This document shows positions 33,341 to 43,538 of a stretch of 64,000 bases of DNA, in pieces. The stretch's first letter is position 1. Every line of letters begins with the position of its first letter. Source of the DNA: Serripes groenlandicus (taxonomy: Eukaryota > Mollusca > Bivalvia > Cardiida > Cardiidae); contig JASEVX010000013.1 in the NCBI GenBank assembly GCA_031761405.1, positions 49,136,228-49,200,227 of the forward strand, given 5' to 3'. The notes below the pieces were generated by a model. It was not told where the DNA came from. It searched no databases and saw nothing but the letters and a program-made list of their open reading frames with translations. Position numbers and translations under genes: made by a program.

Positions 33341-34153
33341 CAAGGTAACGACATAATTCGGGGTGATTAACGATCACTGGAAGAGAAAAAACACGGGCAC
33401 GGTGAAAAACGCAAACAAAGTGAATCCAGATGGGGTTTTAGACCGTATCTTGAAGACAATAGCGCGTGCCGTTCATACTAAGGTGTCAATGCAGCCGAAC
33501 TGCTTGTATGTATTTTTACGCGTGTATGTATATGTTATGTGCTTCGCTCCAAACGCGTGCTGCTACACCTTGTAATAAGAAGGAGTTACAACCGTTTAAT
33601 GTGAATTCATCAATACGGATGTGGTTCATGAGAAAGGGGTGCAACTGTACATCAGAAATGCATATAGTTACGTAGGTTTTACACCGAACAGGAACTATGT
33701 TTATTGCACTTAGTCAGAAGAAAATGGGTCCAGACGCATTACTCATTCGATGGCGTGAGCATGCGCATCGTCTGGCCGGATGCTCCCCTTTTTGCCTGCA
33801 AAGGAAATTATTATGAATATTGCTTCGGGTAAGGAAAGCTAGAAGTATAACCCTTTTTAGTTGAAATATTTTGTCCCAAATGCAAAACAAAAACCAAGAA
33901 GAAATACAAATGTATTCAAAGATGTCTCGTGCTAAAACGTCAAACTTCGTCTGCATGAGGTGAAGAAATTTTCGAACCGCATCTTATAAGAACGTCTGCA
34001 ATGATAGAGTTTTTGTTTGGTCTCTTGTATAATAATATTTGAATCAAATAGATTAAGAAGAATTACTTCACGAGAAAAAAATATACAATGTAAATTAATT
34101 AAATTGCTCACCTATTATTTGTCAATTCACAAATGAATAGCATTTACAATTTA

Positions 34154-34316
34154 CAGTCAAACCTGTGCTAAAGACCACCTTCGATTAGCGATTCCCTGTC
34201 AATAGCAACTGCACTTATAGGCCCCAATTGCTAAATTTCTGCAATTAAATACCACCTGTGAACAAAGACTATAGTGCTGTGTTCCCGTTGGTGGTCTTTA
34301 TACACAGGTTCAACTG
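34154..34316. mobile_element. Tc1/mariner-type MITE
   Basis: Counterpart of 16461-16623; TA at both ends. Confidence 0.75.
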
Positions 34317-34467
34317 TATATACAAATATACAGCCGTCAGGCGTTTTGTTTTTTAACTTTCAACAATGACATACATATAGGCAATGGCACCAGATTATTC
34401 ACTATAGGTTTCTGAGGACTAGACAGGGGGGAGTAAATAGGTCTTTCTTCCATGATACATCTTACCT

Positions 34468-35996
34468 TTAACGTACATTGTGTATTCAATACAGCTTTAA
34501 CGTACGTTGTATATTTAATACAGCTTTAACGTACGTTGTATATTCAATACAGCTGTAACGTACGCTGTATATTCAATACAGCTGTAACGTACGTTGTATG
34601 TTCAATACAGCTTTAACGTACGTTGTATATTTAATACAGCTTTAACGTACGTTGTATATTCAATACAGCTGTAACGTACGTTGTATATTCAATACAGCTT
34701 ACACGCACGTTGTATATTTAATACAGCTTTAACGTACGTTGTATATTCAATACAGCTTTAACGTACGTTGTATATTCAATACAGCTTTAACGTACGTTGT
34801 ATATTCAATACAGCTTTAACGTACGTTGTATGTTCAATACAGCTTTAACGTACGTTGTATATTTAATACAGCTGTAACGTACGTTGTATATTCAATACAG
34901 CTGTAACGTACGTTGTATATTCAATACATCTTTAACGTACGTTGTATGTTCAATACAGCTTTAACGCACGTTGTATATTCAATACAGCTTTAACGCACGT
35001 TGTATATTCAATACAGCTTTAACGCACGTTGTATATTCAATACAGCTTTAACGTACGTTGTATATTCAATACAGTTTTAACGTACGTTGTATGTTCACTA
35101 CAGCTTTAACGTACGTTCTATGTTCAATACAGCTTTAACGCACGTTGTATATTCAATACAGCTTTAGCGTACGTTGTATGTTCAATACAGCTTTAACGCA
35201 CGTTGTATATTCAATACAGCTTTAACGTACGTTGTATATTCAATACAGCTTTAACGTACGTTGTATGTTCAATACAGCTTTAACGTACGTTGTATATTTA
35301 ATACAGCTGTAACGTACGTTGTATATTCAATACAGCTGTAACGTACGTTGTATATTCAATACATCTTTAACGTACGTTGTATGTTCAATACAGCTTTAAC
35401 GCACGTTGTATATTCAATACAGCTTTAACGCACGTTGTATATTCAATACAGCTTTAACGCACGTTGTATATTCAATACAGCTTTAACGTACGTTGTATAT
35501 TCAATACAGTTTTAACGTACGTTGTATGTTCACTACAGCTTTAACGTACGTTCTATGTTCAATACAGCTTTAACGCACGTTGTATATTCAATACAGCTTT
35601 AGCGTACGTTGTATGTTCAATATAGCTTTAACGCACGTTGTATATTCAATACAGCTTTAACGTACGTTGTATATTCAATACACCTTTAACGTACGTTGTA
35701 TTTTCAATACACCTTTAACGTACGTTGTATATTCAATACAGCTGTAACGTACGTTGTATATTCAATACAGCTTTAACGTACGTTGTATGTTCAATACAGC
35801 TTTAACGTACGTTGTATGTTCAATACAGCTTTAACGCACGTTGTATATTCAATACAGCTTTAGCGCACGTTGTATGTTCAATACAGCTTTAACGTACGTT
35901 GTATGTTCTATACAGCTTTAACATACGTTGTATATTCAATACAGCTTTAACGTTCGTTGTATATTCAATGCAGCTTTAGCGTACGTTGTATTTTCA
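34468..35996. repeat. 29-bp minisatellite III, longer allele
   Basis: About 53 units against 39 in copy 1. A block with the rare unit GTTCACTACAGC followed by CGTTCTATGTTC occurs at about 35090 and again 435 bp later, i.e. 15 units duplicated as a block. Confidence 0.93.
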
Positions 35997-36186
35997 ATCG
36001 ACGCATGATGAATAAATAACAACTTTGAACTTACACAGATACTATCTGTTTCTATATGTAAACCGGCCGTGGTAACTTATACATTATATATTCATCATGC
36101 GACATATGTATATGTACATATTTATCGAAGTGAGATAAAACCACTAAACATATAGGTAAATTATTAAGCTTTATATATCTCATCGA

Positions 36187-36258
36187 GGTTCCATGGTGTA
36201 ATGGTTAGCACTCAGGACTTTGAATCCTGCGATCCGAGTTCAAATCTCGGTGGAACCT
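36187..36258 (+). tRNA. tRNA-Gln: tRNA-Gln (anticodon TTG)
   Basis: Intact; loop CTTTGAA. T6 terminator at 36263-36268. The 5' flank, including the 29-bp array edge, is shared with the gene at 43539. Confidence 0.97.
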
Positions 36259-36333
36259 ACTATTTTTTAATTATAACATTTCTTGGTTATGAAATACAAT
36301 TTGTTTAAAATGCCTTAATTAATGTGAAATGAA

Positions 36334-36397
36334 AGTTACATGGTGGTACCGTTTTACTAAGGACTCTGAATCCTGCGATTAAAGTTGGTGGAGCAGC
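36334..36397 (+). pseudogene. tRNA-Gln pseudogene
   Basis: GTTACATGGTGG, a broken D arm, intact GGACTCTGAATCC anticodon region, T arm largely deleted. Confidence 0.75.
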
Positions 36398-36575
36398 TCT
36401 TCCAAATGCAAAGTTGGACAATTCCATTTAAAGAATTTATCATCGAAAGGGTTAAATGAAAAAATAATCAGCAATCACATTGTTGAACCATTTCCTGAGG
36501 CTGCTGCACTTCCAGTAACCGCATAATAAACCTTAAAATAAACCACAGGATTGAACATACACATTTGATTTACTC

Positions 36576-36655
36576 TCGCGACTTTTGAAAACATTGTGAA
36601 GAAAGACGAAACTACTCGTATAGAACAGTCTCTCTTTTCCTCTCACAGTTGTGTA
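36576..36655. mobile_element. Family A fragment, decayed
   Basis: GAAAACATTGTGAAGAAAGACG and CAGTCTCTCTTTTCC are the only traces of the hairpin region. Confidence 0.35.
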
Positions 36656-36711
36656 ACGATTACCTAGATTTTAAGTTTATACGACTGATATAAAAAGGGT
36701 CATACCATAAA

Positions 36712-36818
36712 CAATGGTTGTAATGGCTGCCCTCCTTGGCGCTCGGTGTTGCGGGGTTACCAAGGAAACGCCGTGATATAAATGAAAGTTTATGAAAACG
36801 GCGTAAAACACATTGAAC
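36712..36818 (+). mobile_element. SINE 3' fragment
   Basis: GCTGCCCTCCTTGGCGCTCG, AGGAAACGCCGTGATATAAA, GAAAACGGCGTAAAACAC; head missing, some internal sequence deleted. Confidence 0.65.
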
Positions 36819-36900
36819 TGAAAAATAAATGTTGAAAGCGGCGTATAATTCAAAAACAACAGACTTAATAGATTTCATAGCTTCTGTACGATTTTGTTTT

Positions 36901-37120
36901 ACCCTTTCCCTCATATAGACGCTTTTTGACGCCTCTGCAGCAGACGGCTTTTTGAAAACATAGTGACAAAAGAAGAAATTGCTCGAAACAATTTCTCCTT
37001 TTGCCACAATGTTTTCCACTTTTAGTCATAGGTTATCCATTCAATTATAGAGACTTTCCATTTTTTTGACAGAATATGTTCAAAGTCGTCTGCTGCAGAA
37101 TTATTGTATGAGGGAAAGGG
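36901..37120. mobile_element. Family A MITE
   Basis: CCCTTTCCCTCATATAGACG to TATGAGGGAAAGGG; TTAA at 37121-37124, left flank TTTTA. One hairpin arm is shortened (GCTCGAAACAATTTC). Confidence 0.82.
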
Positions 37121-37229
37121 TTAAACTAGTTTTGATTGGAACGATTCTAATAATACAACATCAATTTAGTAAATTTGCTTTCGTCACATATTTTCAGAAC
37201 ATCTGGCCAGCACTATGGAAACATTCTAT

Positions 37230-37355
37230 AAAATAGTATCTAATTACTGATTTCAGTTGGAAACAGTGTGGCAAAAAGAGAAATCGTTCATCATGTACAC
37301 TTTCTACTTGCGTCATAATGTTTTAAAGGTCGTCTGCATGTGGGAAGGGGCATGT
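37230..37355. mobile_element. Family A fragment, decayed
   Basis: GGAAACAGTGTGGCAAAAAG, AGAAATCGTTCATCATG and GTCGTCTGCATGTGGG. Similar remnants recur at 39116 and 41866, one per tRNA unit. Confidence 0.5.
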
Positions 37356-37499
37356 CTAGATATATACATGTATCTATATATAAATGTCCACGCGTGTCAT
37401 CTAAAATTATCTGTGTAAATCAAGGTCAGATACATGTATTATCGCAGTATTATTGGATTATCAAAATATTAATAATATACCATTTTTACACGTCATCTA

Positions 37500-37571
37500 G
37501 GTTCCATGGTGTAACGGTTAGCACTCAGGACTCTGAATCCTGCGATCCGAGTTCAAATCTCGGTGGAACCT
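37500..37571 (+). tRNA. tRNA-Gln: tRNA-Gln (anticodon CTG)
   Basis: Intact; D loop has AACGG instead of AATGG. T4 at 37577-37580. First gene of a CTG-TTG doublet (next start 165 bp on). Confidence 0.97.
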
Positions 37572-37664
37572 CACTCTTTTAATTATTATTTAAAGTTTAA
37601 ACTATTAATGACTTTGGGAAATGTATACATTTATTAAATGGTTGTTCTACTTCGTTTATAAATA

Positions 37665-37736
37665 GGTTCCATGGTGTAATGGTTAGCACTCAGGACTTTG
37701 AATCCTGCGATCCGAGTTCAAATCTCGGTGGAACCT
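37665..37736 (+). tRNA. tRNA-Gln: tRNA-Gln (anticodon TTG)
   Basis: Intact second gene of the doublet. T4 at 37741-37744. Confidence 0.97.
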
Positions 37737-38329
37737 GATCTTTTAATGAAAATTATTGTTTTAGAGTTCATATAGTAATATATATTTGGACATCTTATTC
37801 ATCAACACCATAAAACAACGCGTTTACTGAAGTGCAATCCGATGTTCAAGATTGAACCAATGTTGTTATGAAAACATAGCCTTCTAGTCTATTCGATTGC
37901 AGACGTGTAACGAATATAAATAGGATTTGTCCCGTATATTAAATATATACATGTATATACACTAGAGCAAATACGTTTAACAAATTTGATAGGCATCATC
38001 AGTTTTTTTAAAGAAAGATCTTAATTATATTTCTGATGAAAGTGACTTACAGGCGCATTGCCCGTTTGTTCATTATAACTGAGTGTACTCTTTTTTTGGT
38101 GATGTACACAAGTTCCTATAATGAAATATTTACTTACTTAAATTAACTTTATATACACGTACTCTGCAAATTTGATGAACAATTCAAGTATATGTACGTC
38201 CTAATAATGCACAAAGGTCAGGGGGCAAGTCATTATTGTTAAGTAATACATGTAACCTTTATGATGTGTCAATATTGTTGTGTCGCATAATGGAGAAACT
38301 CAACAGTGTTACACATGAGAAATATGGAA

Positions 38330-38402
38330 ACAATGAATAAGTGAACTGTCGCCGTGATATCACTGGAATAATGTTGAAAACGGCGTAAAAACCCAATACA
38401 AC
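38330..38402 (+). mobile_element. SINE tail fragment
   Basis: GAATAAGTGAACTGTCGCCG, then GTTGAAAACGGCGTAAAAAC. It lies 54 bp upstream of the next tRNA gene. Confidence 0.65.
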
Positions 38403-38455
38403 AAATATTATCGCACTAAGATTAAAACATAAACATATTAACACCAATACAGATA

Positions 38456-38527
38456 GGTTCTATGGTGTAACGGTTAGCACTCAGGACTCTGAATCCTGCG
38501 ATCCGAGTTCAAATCTCGGTAGAACCT
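38456..38527 (+). tRNA. tRNA-Gln: tRNA-Gln (anticodon CTG), TCTA variant
   Basis: Acceptor strands GGTTCTA and TAGAACC: a paired C-G to T-A change at positions 6 and 67 keeps the stem. T4 at 38533-38536. Confidence 0.96.
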
Positions 38528-38611
38528 GACACTTTTATTAATAAAAAACCGATTAATGACTTAATTAGGATTCGTATTTATTAAATGATTGATCTAAATC
38601 TAGAATATGGA

Positions 38612-38633
38612 GGTTCCATGGTGTAATTGTTCA
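38612..38633 (+). pseudogene. tRNA-Gln 5' remnant
   Basis: GGTTCCATGGTGTAATTGTT, then unrelated sequence. It starts 156 bp after the CTG gene, just where the TTG partner lies in the doublet at 40520/40676. Confidence 0.85.
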
Positions 38634-38685
38634 GTATATGTACTCTTATTTTGATGATGTATATACACATGTCATTATAATAACA

Positions 38686-38879
38686 CAGAGCGCTAGATAA
38701 GGGGCATTTTTCATGGTCTAACATCCTTATTTGACATTCAAATCCTATGTTGTGGGTACTCAAAAGAATCGTCTCAGTGAGACGATTCTTTTGAGTACCC
38801 ACAACATAGGATTTGGTTAGGTGATAAGAAAAATATTGTCGGTAAAAGACCTGTTCACCCCCTCATATCAAGTCCTCTG
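38686..38879. mobile_element. Family F MITE with perfect palindrome
   Basis: Ends CAGAGCGCTAGATAAGGGG and CCCCCTCATATCAAGTCCTCTG, 194 bp, flanked by ATAACA at 38680-38685 and 38880-38885. Core at 38740-38814 is a perfect 75-bp palindrome (37-bp arms, one-base centre). The paralogous site near 41620 (ATAATAACATATTTACTT) is empty. Confidence 0.88.
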
Positions 38880-39115
38880 ATAACAAATATAAACTTACTT
38901 ATATTTACTTTATATACACGTACTCTGCACATTAGACGAAAATACAAGTACATGTACGTCCCAATAATGCACAAAGGTCAGGGGGGCAGGTCATTATTTT
39001 TAAGTAATACATGTAAACTTTATGATGTGTTAATATTGTTTGTGAATATTCAACTGTCGCATGATGGAAAAACTCAACAGTGTTACACTTCAGCAATGTG
39101 GAAACATTTCATTAA

Positions 39116-39235
39116 ATGAACTTTAATCAATGATTTATGTTGAAAACAATGTGGCAAAAAGAGAAATCGTTCGTGAACATTTCCCTCCTGTGTCGTAAAG
39201 CCTTTAAAGGTCGTCTGCATGTCGGAAAGGGTATG
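39116..39235. mobile_element. Family A fragment, decayed
   Basis: GAAAACAATGTGGCAAAAAG to GTCGTCTGCATGTCGG; paralogue of 37230 and 41866. Confidence 0.45.
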
Positions 39236-39625
39236 CATATATTCCTATACTATATATATTATATGTAAGTCCAGGCAACGTGTACTGATTAGCCCAGTTT
39301 AATTACCGATTGCTGGTGAAAACAGTGTGACAGAAAGAGAAATCATGGCCGATTTCTCCGTGTGTCTTCATGTGGGAAAGCGCATATTTGTATTTATTAG
39401 TCGCCGCCGCGACTTCTATTTTTAATAGGTTTTCGGAAATCACATGGGAGGGCGGCTTATTATTAGAAAGAAACAAATCTAGATGATTTGAACATATTAC
39501 AATTGTGGTTGTTTACGAACACTAATAAATGACACATCTAAAATGAAATAAATATTCCGATTTTTTAATGTTTGCAGTTTTTTTTATTTCACTCGCATTT
39601 AAGTTTTTTGTCTTATTTACGAAGA

Positions 39626-40320
39626 CAAAAGTGGTCCCTTCAAGACGTGAACCAACACCCCCTAATGCAGACTCTTATGTGTCATCATTGAGGTCAATTT
39701 CGGATTCTCCTTTTAATAGCAATTTTAACTTACTAAATGTTGTTTTCATGTTCAAAGAGATGTCTTGATTTGTGTAGAATTCATTTAATAATGTTAATCC
39801 ATGAATATCTAAAGTAGGAACTGTTTCTAAGCTAAATATAGACCCTATTCTGTTGTGTAGTTTCGTGACCTTTAACATGGATTTTCGCGCATGCGCATTT
39901 TGATATGAAAAAGCGAGTGATATTATTTTATTTTAGACAAGTACAAGACGAATGTTTGACGCAAAGCGTCAAAGAGAAGCCGCAATATTTCGTTGTACAT
40001 GTAGAAATAAGAAAAAAAGAACATTTTTAAATCCACAAACAATAGAACAATTTAAACTGTAGACGGTAATGCTGATATATTTCTCCTTTTGAAGACTTTT
40101 GTTTTCTTCAAATTACCTCCCTTTAAAGCAATACCAGGATATTTACCTTGTGATTCGAATAAGATTGACAAACATTGAAATTATATGAATGAATACTATT
40201 ATTTAAATAAGTAACAACAGCAAAATTAAATTTAAGCCAAGATAAATGTGTACACATTTCGTTAATTTTTTATAGATACCCTAATGTATAGGTATGAATA
40301 TAAAATGTATAACCAAATGT
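39626..40320. other. Roughly 690-bp segment absent from the paralogous locus
   Basis: Flanks match 14910-15125 on the left (ends GTCTTATTTACGAAGAC) and 15155-15245 on the right (GACTAA, GAAAGTCAAGAATACAT), but the middle is missing there. It is an insertion here or a deletion there. No terminal repeats recognised. Confidence 0.6.
39675..39878 (-). CDS. Unrecognised 67-codon frame
   Basis: A minus-strand frame inside the inserted segment: residues such as RIGSIFSLETVPTLDIHG and a leucine/lysine-rich stretch ending in acidic residues. The composition is more protein-like than most frames here. No family recognised; it could be an exon piece of a degraded element, or chance. Confidence 0.2.
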   Translation of the reverse strand: MLKVTKLHNRIGSIFSLETVPTLDIHGLTLLNEFYTNQDISLNMKTTFSKLKLLLKGESEIDLNDDT

Positions 40321-40519
40321 TTGAATAGACTAAGGAAAGTCAAGAATACATAAATAAATCAATGCAGTCTTTTCCGGCGACATTGATGCCTTGCATCAAC
40401 TTTCTCTTGTATATATTCTATATTTAAGTCCTATGAAAGGATTCTGTCTGAATCGAGGTCAGATAAATATATTATCGCACTAAGATTAAAGTATAAACAT
40501 ATTTACGTCAAGATATATA

Positions 40520-40591
40520 GGTTCTATGGTGTAATGGTTAGCACTCAGGACTCTGAATCCTGCGATCCGAGTTCAAATCTCGGTAGAACCT
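40520..40591 (+). tRNA. tRNA-Gln: tRNA-Gln (anticodon CTG), TCTA variant
   Basis: Same compensated acceptor change as 38456. T5 at 40596-40600. Partner TTG gene starts 156 bp later. Confidence 0.96.
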
Positions 40592-40675
40592 GACATTTTT
40601 ATTAATAAAAAAACAATTAATGACTTAATTAGGATTCGTATTTAATTAATGATTGATCTGAATCTACAATATTAA

Positions 40676-40747
40676 GGTTCCATGGTGTAATGGTTAGCAC
40701 TCAGGACTTTGAATCCTGCGATCCGAGTTCAAATCTCGGTGGAACCT
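40676..40747 (+). tRNA. tRNA-Gln: tRNA-Gln (anticodon TTG)
   Basis: Intact; T8 terminator at 40750-40757. Confidence 0.97.
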
Positions 40748-40832
40748 AGTTTTTTTAAATTACAAAAAATCCCTTTCTTGTTTATTAAATGAAATTTGTT
40801 TGACCATTACATAAAAGGCCTAAGTAAATGAC

Positions 40833-40905
40833 GGTTCGATAGTTTTTTACTCAGGAGTCTGAATCCTGCGATTCGAATTCAAATGTTCAAATCTCGGTGG
40901 AACCT
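40833..40905 (+). pseudogene. tRNA-Gln pseudogene
   Basis: D arm broken (GGTTCGATAGTTTTTTAC) and a duplicated TTCAAATG in the T region; anticodon region near intact (CTG). Confidence 0.8.
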
Positions 40906-41008
40906 ATTTTTAGATGAAAATTGTTGTTTTTGTGTTCATATAGATATATTTGAACATTTGTATTCTTCAAAACCATTAAACAACATGATACTGAAGTACA
41001 ATCCGATG

Positions 41009-41068
41009 TTCTTTATGTAATGGTAAGTACGCAGGAGTTTGATCCGAGTTCAAATCTCGATCGAATCA
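41009..41068 (+). pseudogene. tRNA-Gln pseudogene
   Basis: TTCTTTATGTAATGG and GATCCGAGTTCAAATCTCG remain; the anticodon arm is mostly deleted. The paralogous spot at about 37840 has lost nearly everything. Confidence 0.7.
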
Positions 41069-41143
41069 ATGTTTTTATGGAAACATCGTCTATTCGATTG
41101 TAGACGTGTAACGAATATAAATAAAATATGTATAAGAGGTGTC

Positions 41144-41420
41144 CTGCATGGGCGTAGCTCCCTTAATGGCACTGTATGCACGTGCCTACACATTTTTTCT
41201 AAAAAGATGCCCCAAACTGCAGATGCGGCGATACACATCTGCGTAATGTATCGACCAGATCAGCCTGCGCTGTCCGCGCAGACTGATCCGGCGTAACAGT
41301 GTATATCCGGGTACGCCTGTGTGGTATGCTTAGGCTGATACTTTACCCAGAGTCCACACATTTGATTTTCTCATGAGACGGCCTACACATTGATTATTGC
41401 CAAGCTACGCCCCTGCCCTG
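41144..41420. mobile_element. GCGTAGCT-ended MITE (family G) with nested C
   Basis: CTGCATGGGCGTAGCTCCC and CCAAGCTACGCCCCTGCCCTG form inverted ends. The paralogous flank at about 37950 lacks the insert. A family C piece is nested inside. Confidence 0.6.
41231..41383. mobile_element. Family C MITE, truncated and nested
   Basis: GCGTAATGTATCGACCAGAT, inner CCTGCGCTGTCCGCGCAG, right end TTTTCTCATGAGACGG; left end missing. Confidence 0.6.
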
Positions 41421-41865
41421 TATATTAACTATATAAACCTATATAAAACTATATATATACTAGCACAAATACGTTTAACACATTTTATAGGCATCATCAG
41501 GTTTGTTTTCTTAATTATATGTCTGTTGAAAGTGATTACAAGGCGCAGGTACCCGTATTTTCAGTATAACTGTGTGTATATGTACTCTTATTTTGATGAT
41601 TTATATACACATGTCACTATAATAACATATTTACTTACTTATATTTACTTTATGTACACGTACTCTGCACATTAGACGAAAATACAAGTACATGTACGTC
41701 CCAATAATACACAAAGGCCAGAGGGGCAGGTCATTTTTGCTAAGTAATACATGTAAACTTTATGATGTGTCAATATTGTTTGCGAATATGCGACTGTCGC
41801 ATAATGAACAAATCAACAGTTTTAACGTGAGAAATATGGAAACATTTCATTAAGTGAACTTTAAT

Positions 41866-41972
41866 CAATGATTTCAGTTGAAAACAATGTGGCAAACAGA
41901 GAAATCCTTCGTGAACATTTTCTCCCTGTGTCATAATGCTATTAAAAGTCGTCTGCATGTCGTAAAGGGTAT
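41866..41972. mobile_element. Family A fragment, decayed
   Basis: GAAAACAATGTGGCAAACAG to GTCGTCTGCATGTCG; paralogue of 39116. Confidence 0.45.
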
Positions 41973-42269
41973 GCATATACTATATATATTACATGTAAGT
42001 CCAGGCAACGTGTACTGATTAGCCCAGTTTAATTACCGATTGCTGTTGAAAACAGTGTGACAAAAAGCGAAATCATGGCTGATTTCTCCGTGTGTCTAAA
42101 GGTGGGGAAGGGCATGTTTGTGTATATATTTTATATTTTATATTTAAGTCCACGCAACGTGAAATGATTATGTCTGAATCGAGGTCAGATACATATATAT
42201 AACGCCAATAAAACAAATATAGTATCGCACTAAGATTAAAATGTAAACATATTTACACCAAGATAGATA

Positions 42270-42341
42270 GGTTCTATGGTGTAACGGTTAGCACTCAGGA
42301 CTCTGAATCCTGCGATCCGAGTTCAAATCTCGGTAGAACCT
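42270..42341 (+). tRNA. tRNA-Gln: tRNA-Gln (anticodon CTG), TCTA variant
   Basis: Compensated acceptor stem and AACGG D loop. T4 at 42347-42350. The doublet spacer to the next gene is stretched by a family A insertion. Confidence 0.96.
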
Positions 42342-42380
42342 TACTCTTTTGTTAATAAAAGACCGATTAATGACTTTTAA

Positions 42381-42558
42381 CCCTTTCCCTCAAACGACAA
42401 TTCCTCATGAGACGGAAAACAGAAAATCTCTTTAATTTGATGGATATGTCAAAAGTGGAAAACATTGTGGCAAAAGGAGAAATTATTGCATTTGAGCAAT
42501 TTCTTCTTTTGTCGCTATGTTTTCAAAAAGCCGTCTCCTGTAGAGGTGTCAGAAAGCG
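42381..42558. mobile_element. Family A MITE in a tRNA doublet spacer
   Basis: TTAA at 42377-42380, CCCTTTCCCTC, hairpin, then ends at GTGTCAGAAAGCG without the usual right end. The empty paralogous spacer (38540-38575) has TTAA at the same point. Confidence 0.82.
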
Positions 42559-42601
42559 GATCGTATTTATTAAATGATTTATCTTATTTATGAAATATGG
42601 A

Positions 42602-42673
42602 GGTTCCATGGTGTAATGGTTAGCACTCAGGACTTTGAATCCTGCGATCCGAGTTCAAATCTCGGTGGAACCT
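42602..42673 (+). tRNA. tRNA-Gln: tRNA-Gln (anticodon TTG)
   Basis: Intact; T4 at 42678-42681. Confidence 0.97.
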
Positions 42674-43267
42674 AATATTTTATTAAAATTGTTGTTTTAG
42701 TGTTCTATAGTAAAATCTATTCGAACATTTTTTATTGTTATTATGTTTTGTGACCGCGAGGGGTCTTTGACTTTACATATATATATAATATTTCTTAATA
42801 TTTAAGCCTTCTCTTCAGGAACTGAAGTTAAATTAACTGTATCGATAGCAGGTACTTATTTTTTTTAAATACTCAATCTAAGTATATTTTTGTTCTTCAA
42901 AAAAGAAACACAACATTTATCTTTTTATAATCCTTTTATGGAGATAAACCAACATCTAGATATGGATCATATGAAATACATATGTCATTCAAAATACTTC
43001 TTTCTTGTGTATTCGATTGTAGACGTGTAATGAATATGATCTGTTAAAAGATGTGTCTTGGCTATTGACTATACATATATACTGTACACAATTTGACACG
43101 CATCATAAGTTTTATTTCATTTAAAATAGACACATAGGCCCGGGGGCTAGGTTGTTAAGTGTTTCGTTTGCTCGTTAATCAGAACTGCTGCTTTGCTGTT
43201 TTTCGTTCTAGGAAATGGTTTGAGATATACGAGTGTTTCCATTTTACCTATTGTCGAGTTTTCTTAA
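42674..43267. other. AT-rich spacer
   Basis: Contains a diverged tRNA-unit flank (GATTGTAGACGTGTAATGAA near 43015) but no gene or bounded element. Confidence 0.5.
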
Positions 43268-43312
43268 GTCCACTGTATTTAATACAACTTTAACGTACGT
43301 TGTATATTCAAT
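43268..43312. repeat. Single-unit form of minisatellite III
   Basis: About 1.5 units (TTTAACGTACGTTGTATATT) in the same flank as the long arrays at 17935 and 35996: both are followed by AATCGACGC and, further on, by a tRNA-Gln(TTG). Confidence 0.85.
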
Positions 43313-43538
43313 CGACGCGTGATGAATACATATCAAATTGTAAACTAATACAGATTATTACCTGTTTCTATATAAACCGGCCGTGTTAACAAATACATTA
43401 CATATTCATCATGCGACATATGGCTTTACATTGACAATAAATCTTTCTGAAACAAGGTCAACTTTTTGTATTATCGAAGTGAGATAAAAACCACTAAACA
43501 TATATAGGTAAATGATTACACTTCGTATATGACATCGA

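Larger units (their letters stand above)
18470..36207. repeat. Large direct duplication, copy 2
   Basis: Collinear with 1750-18143. Up to about 26.4 kb it carries many one-base indels against copy 1; beyond that the two are nearly identical outside the arrays. It continues past 36207 into the unique tRNA cluster. Confidence 0.95.
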
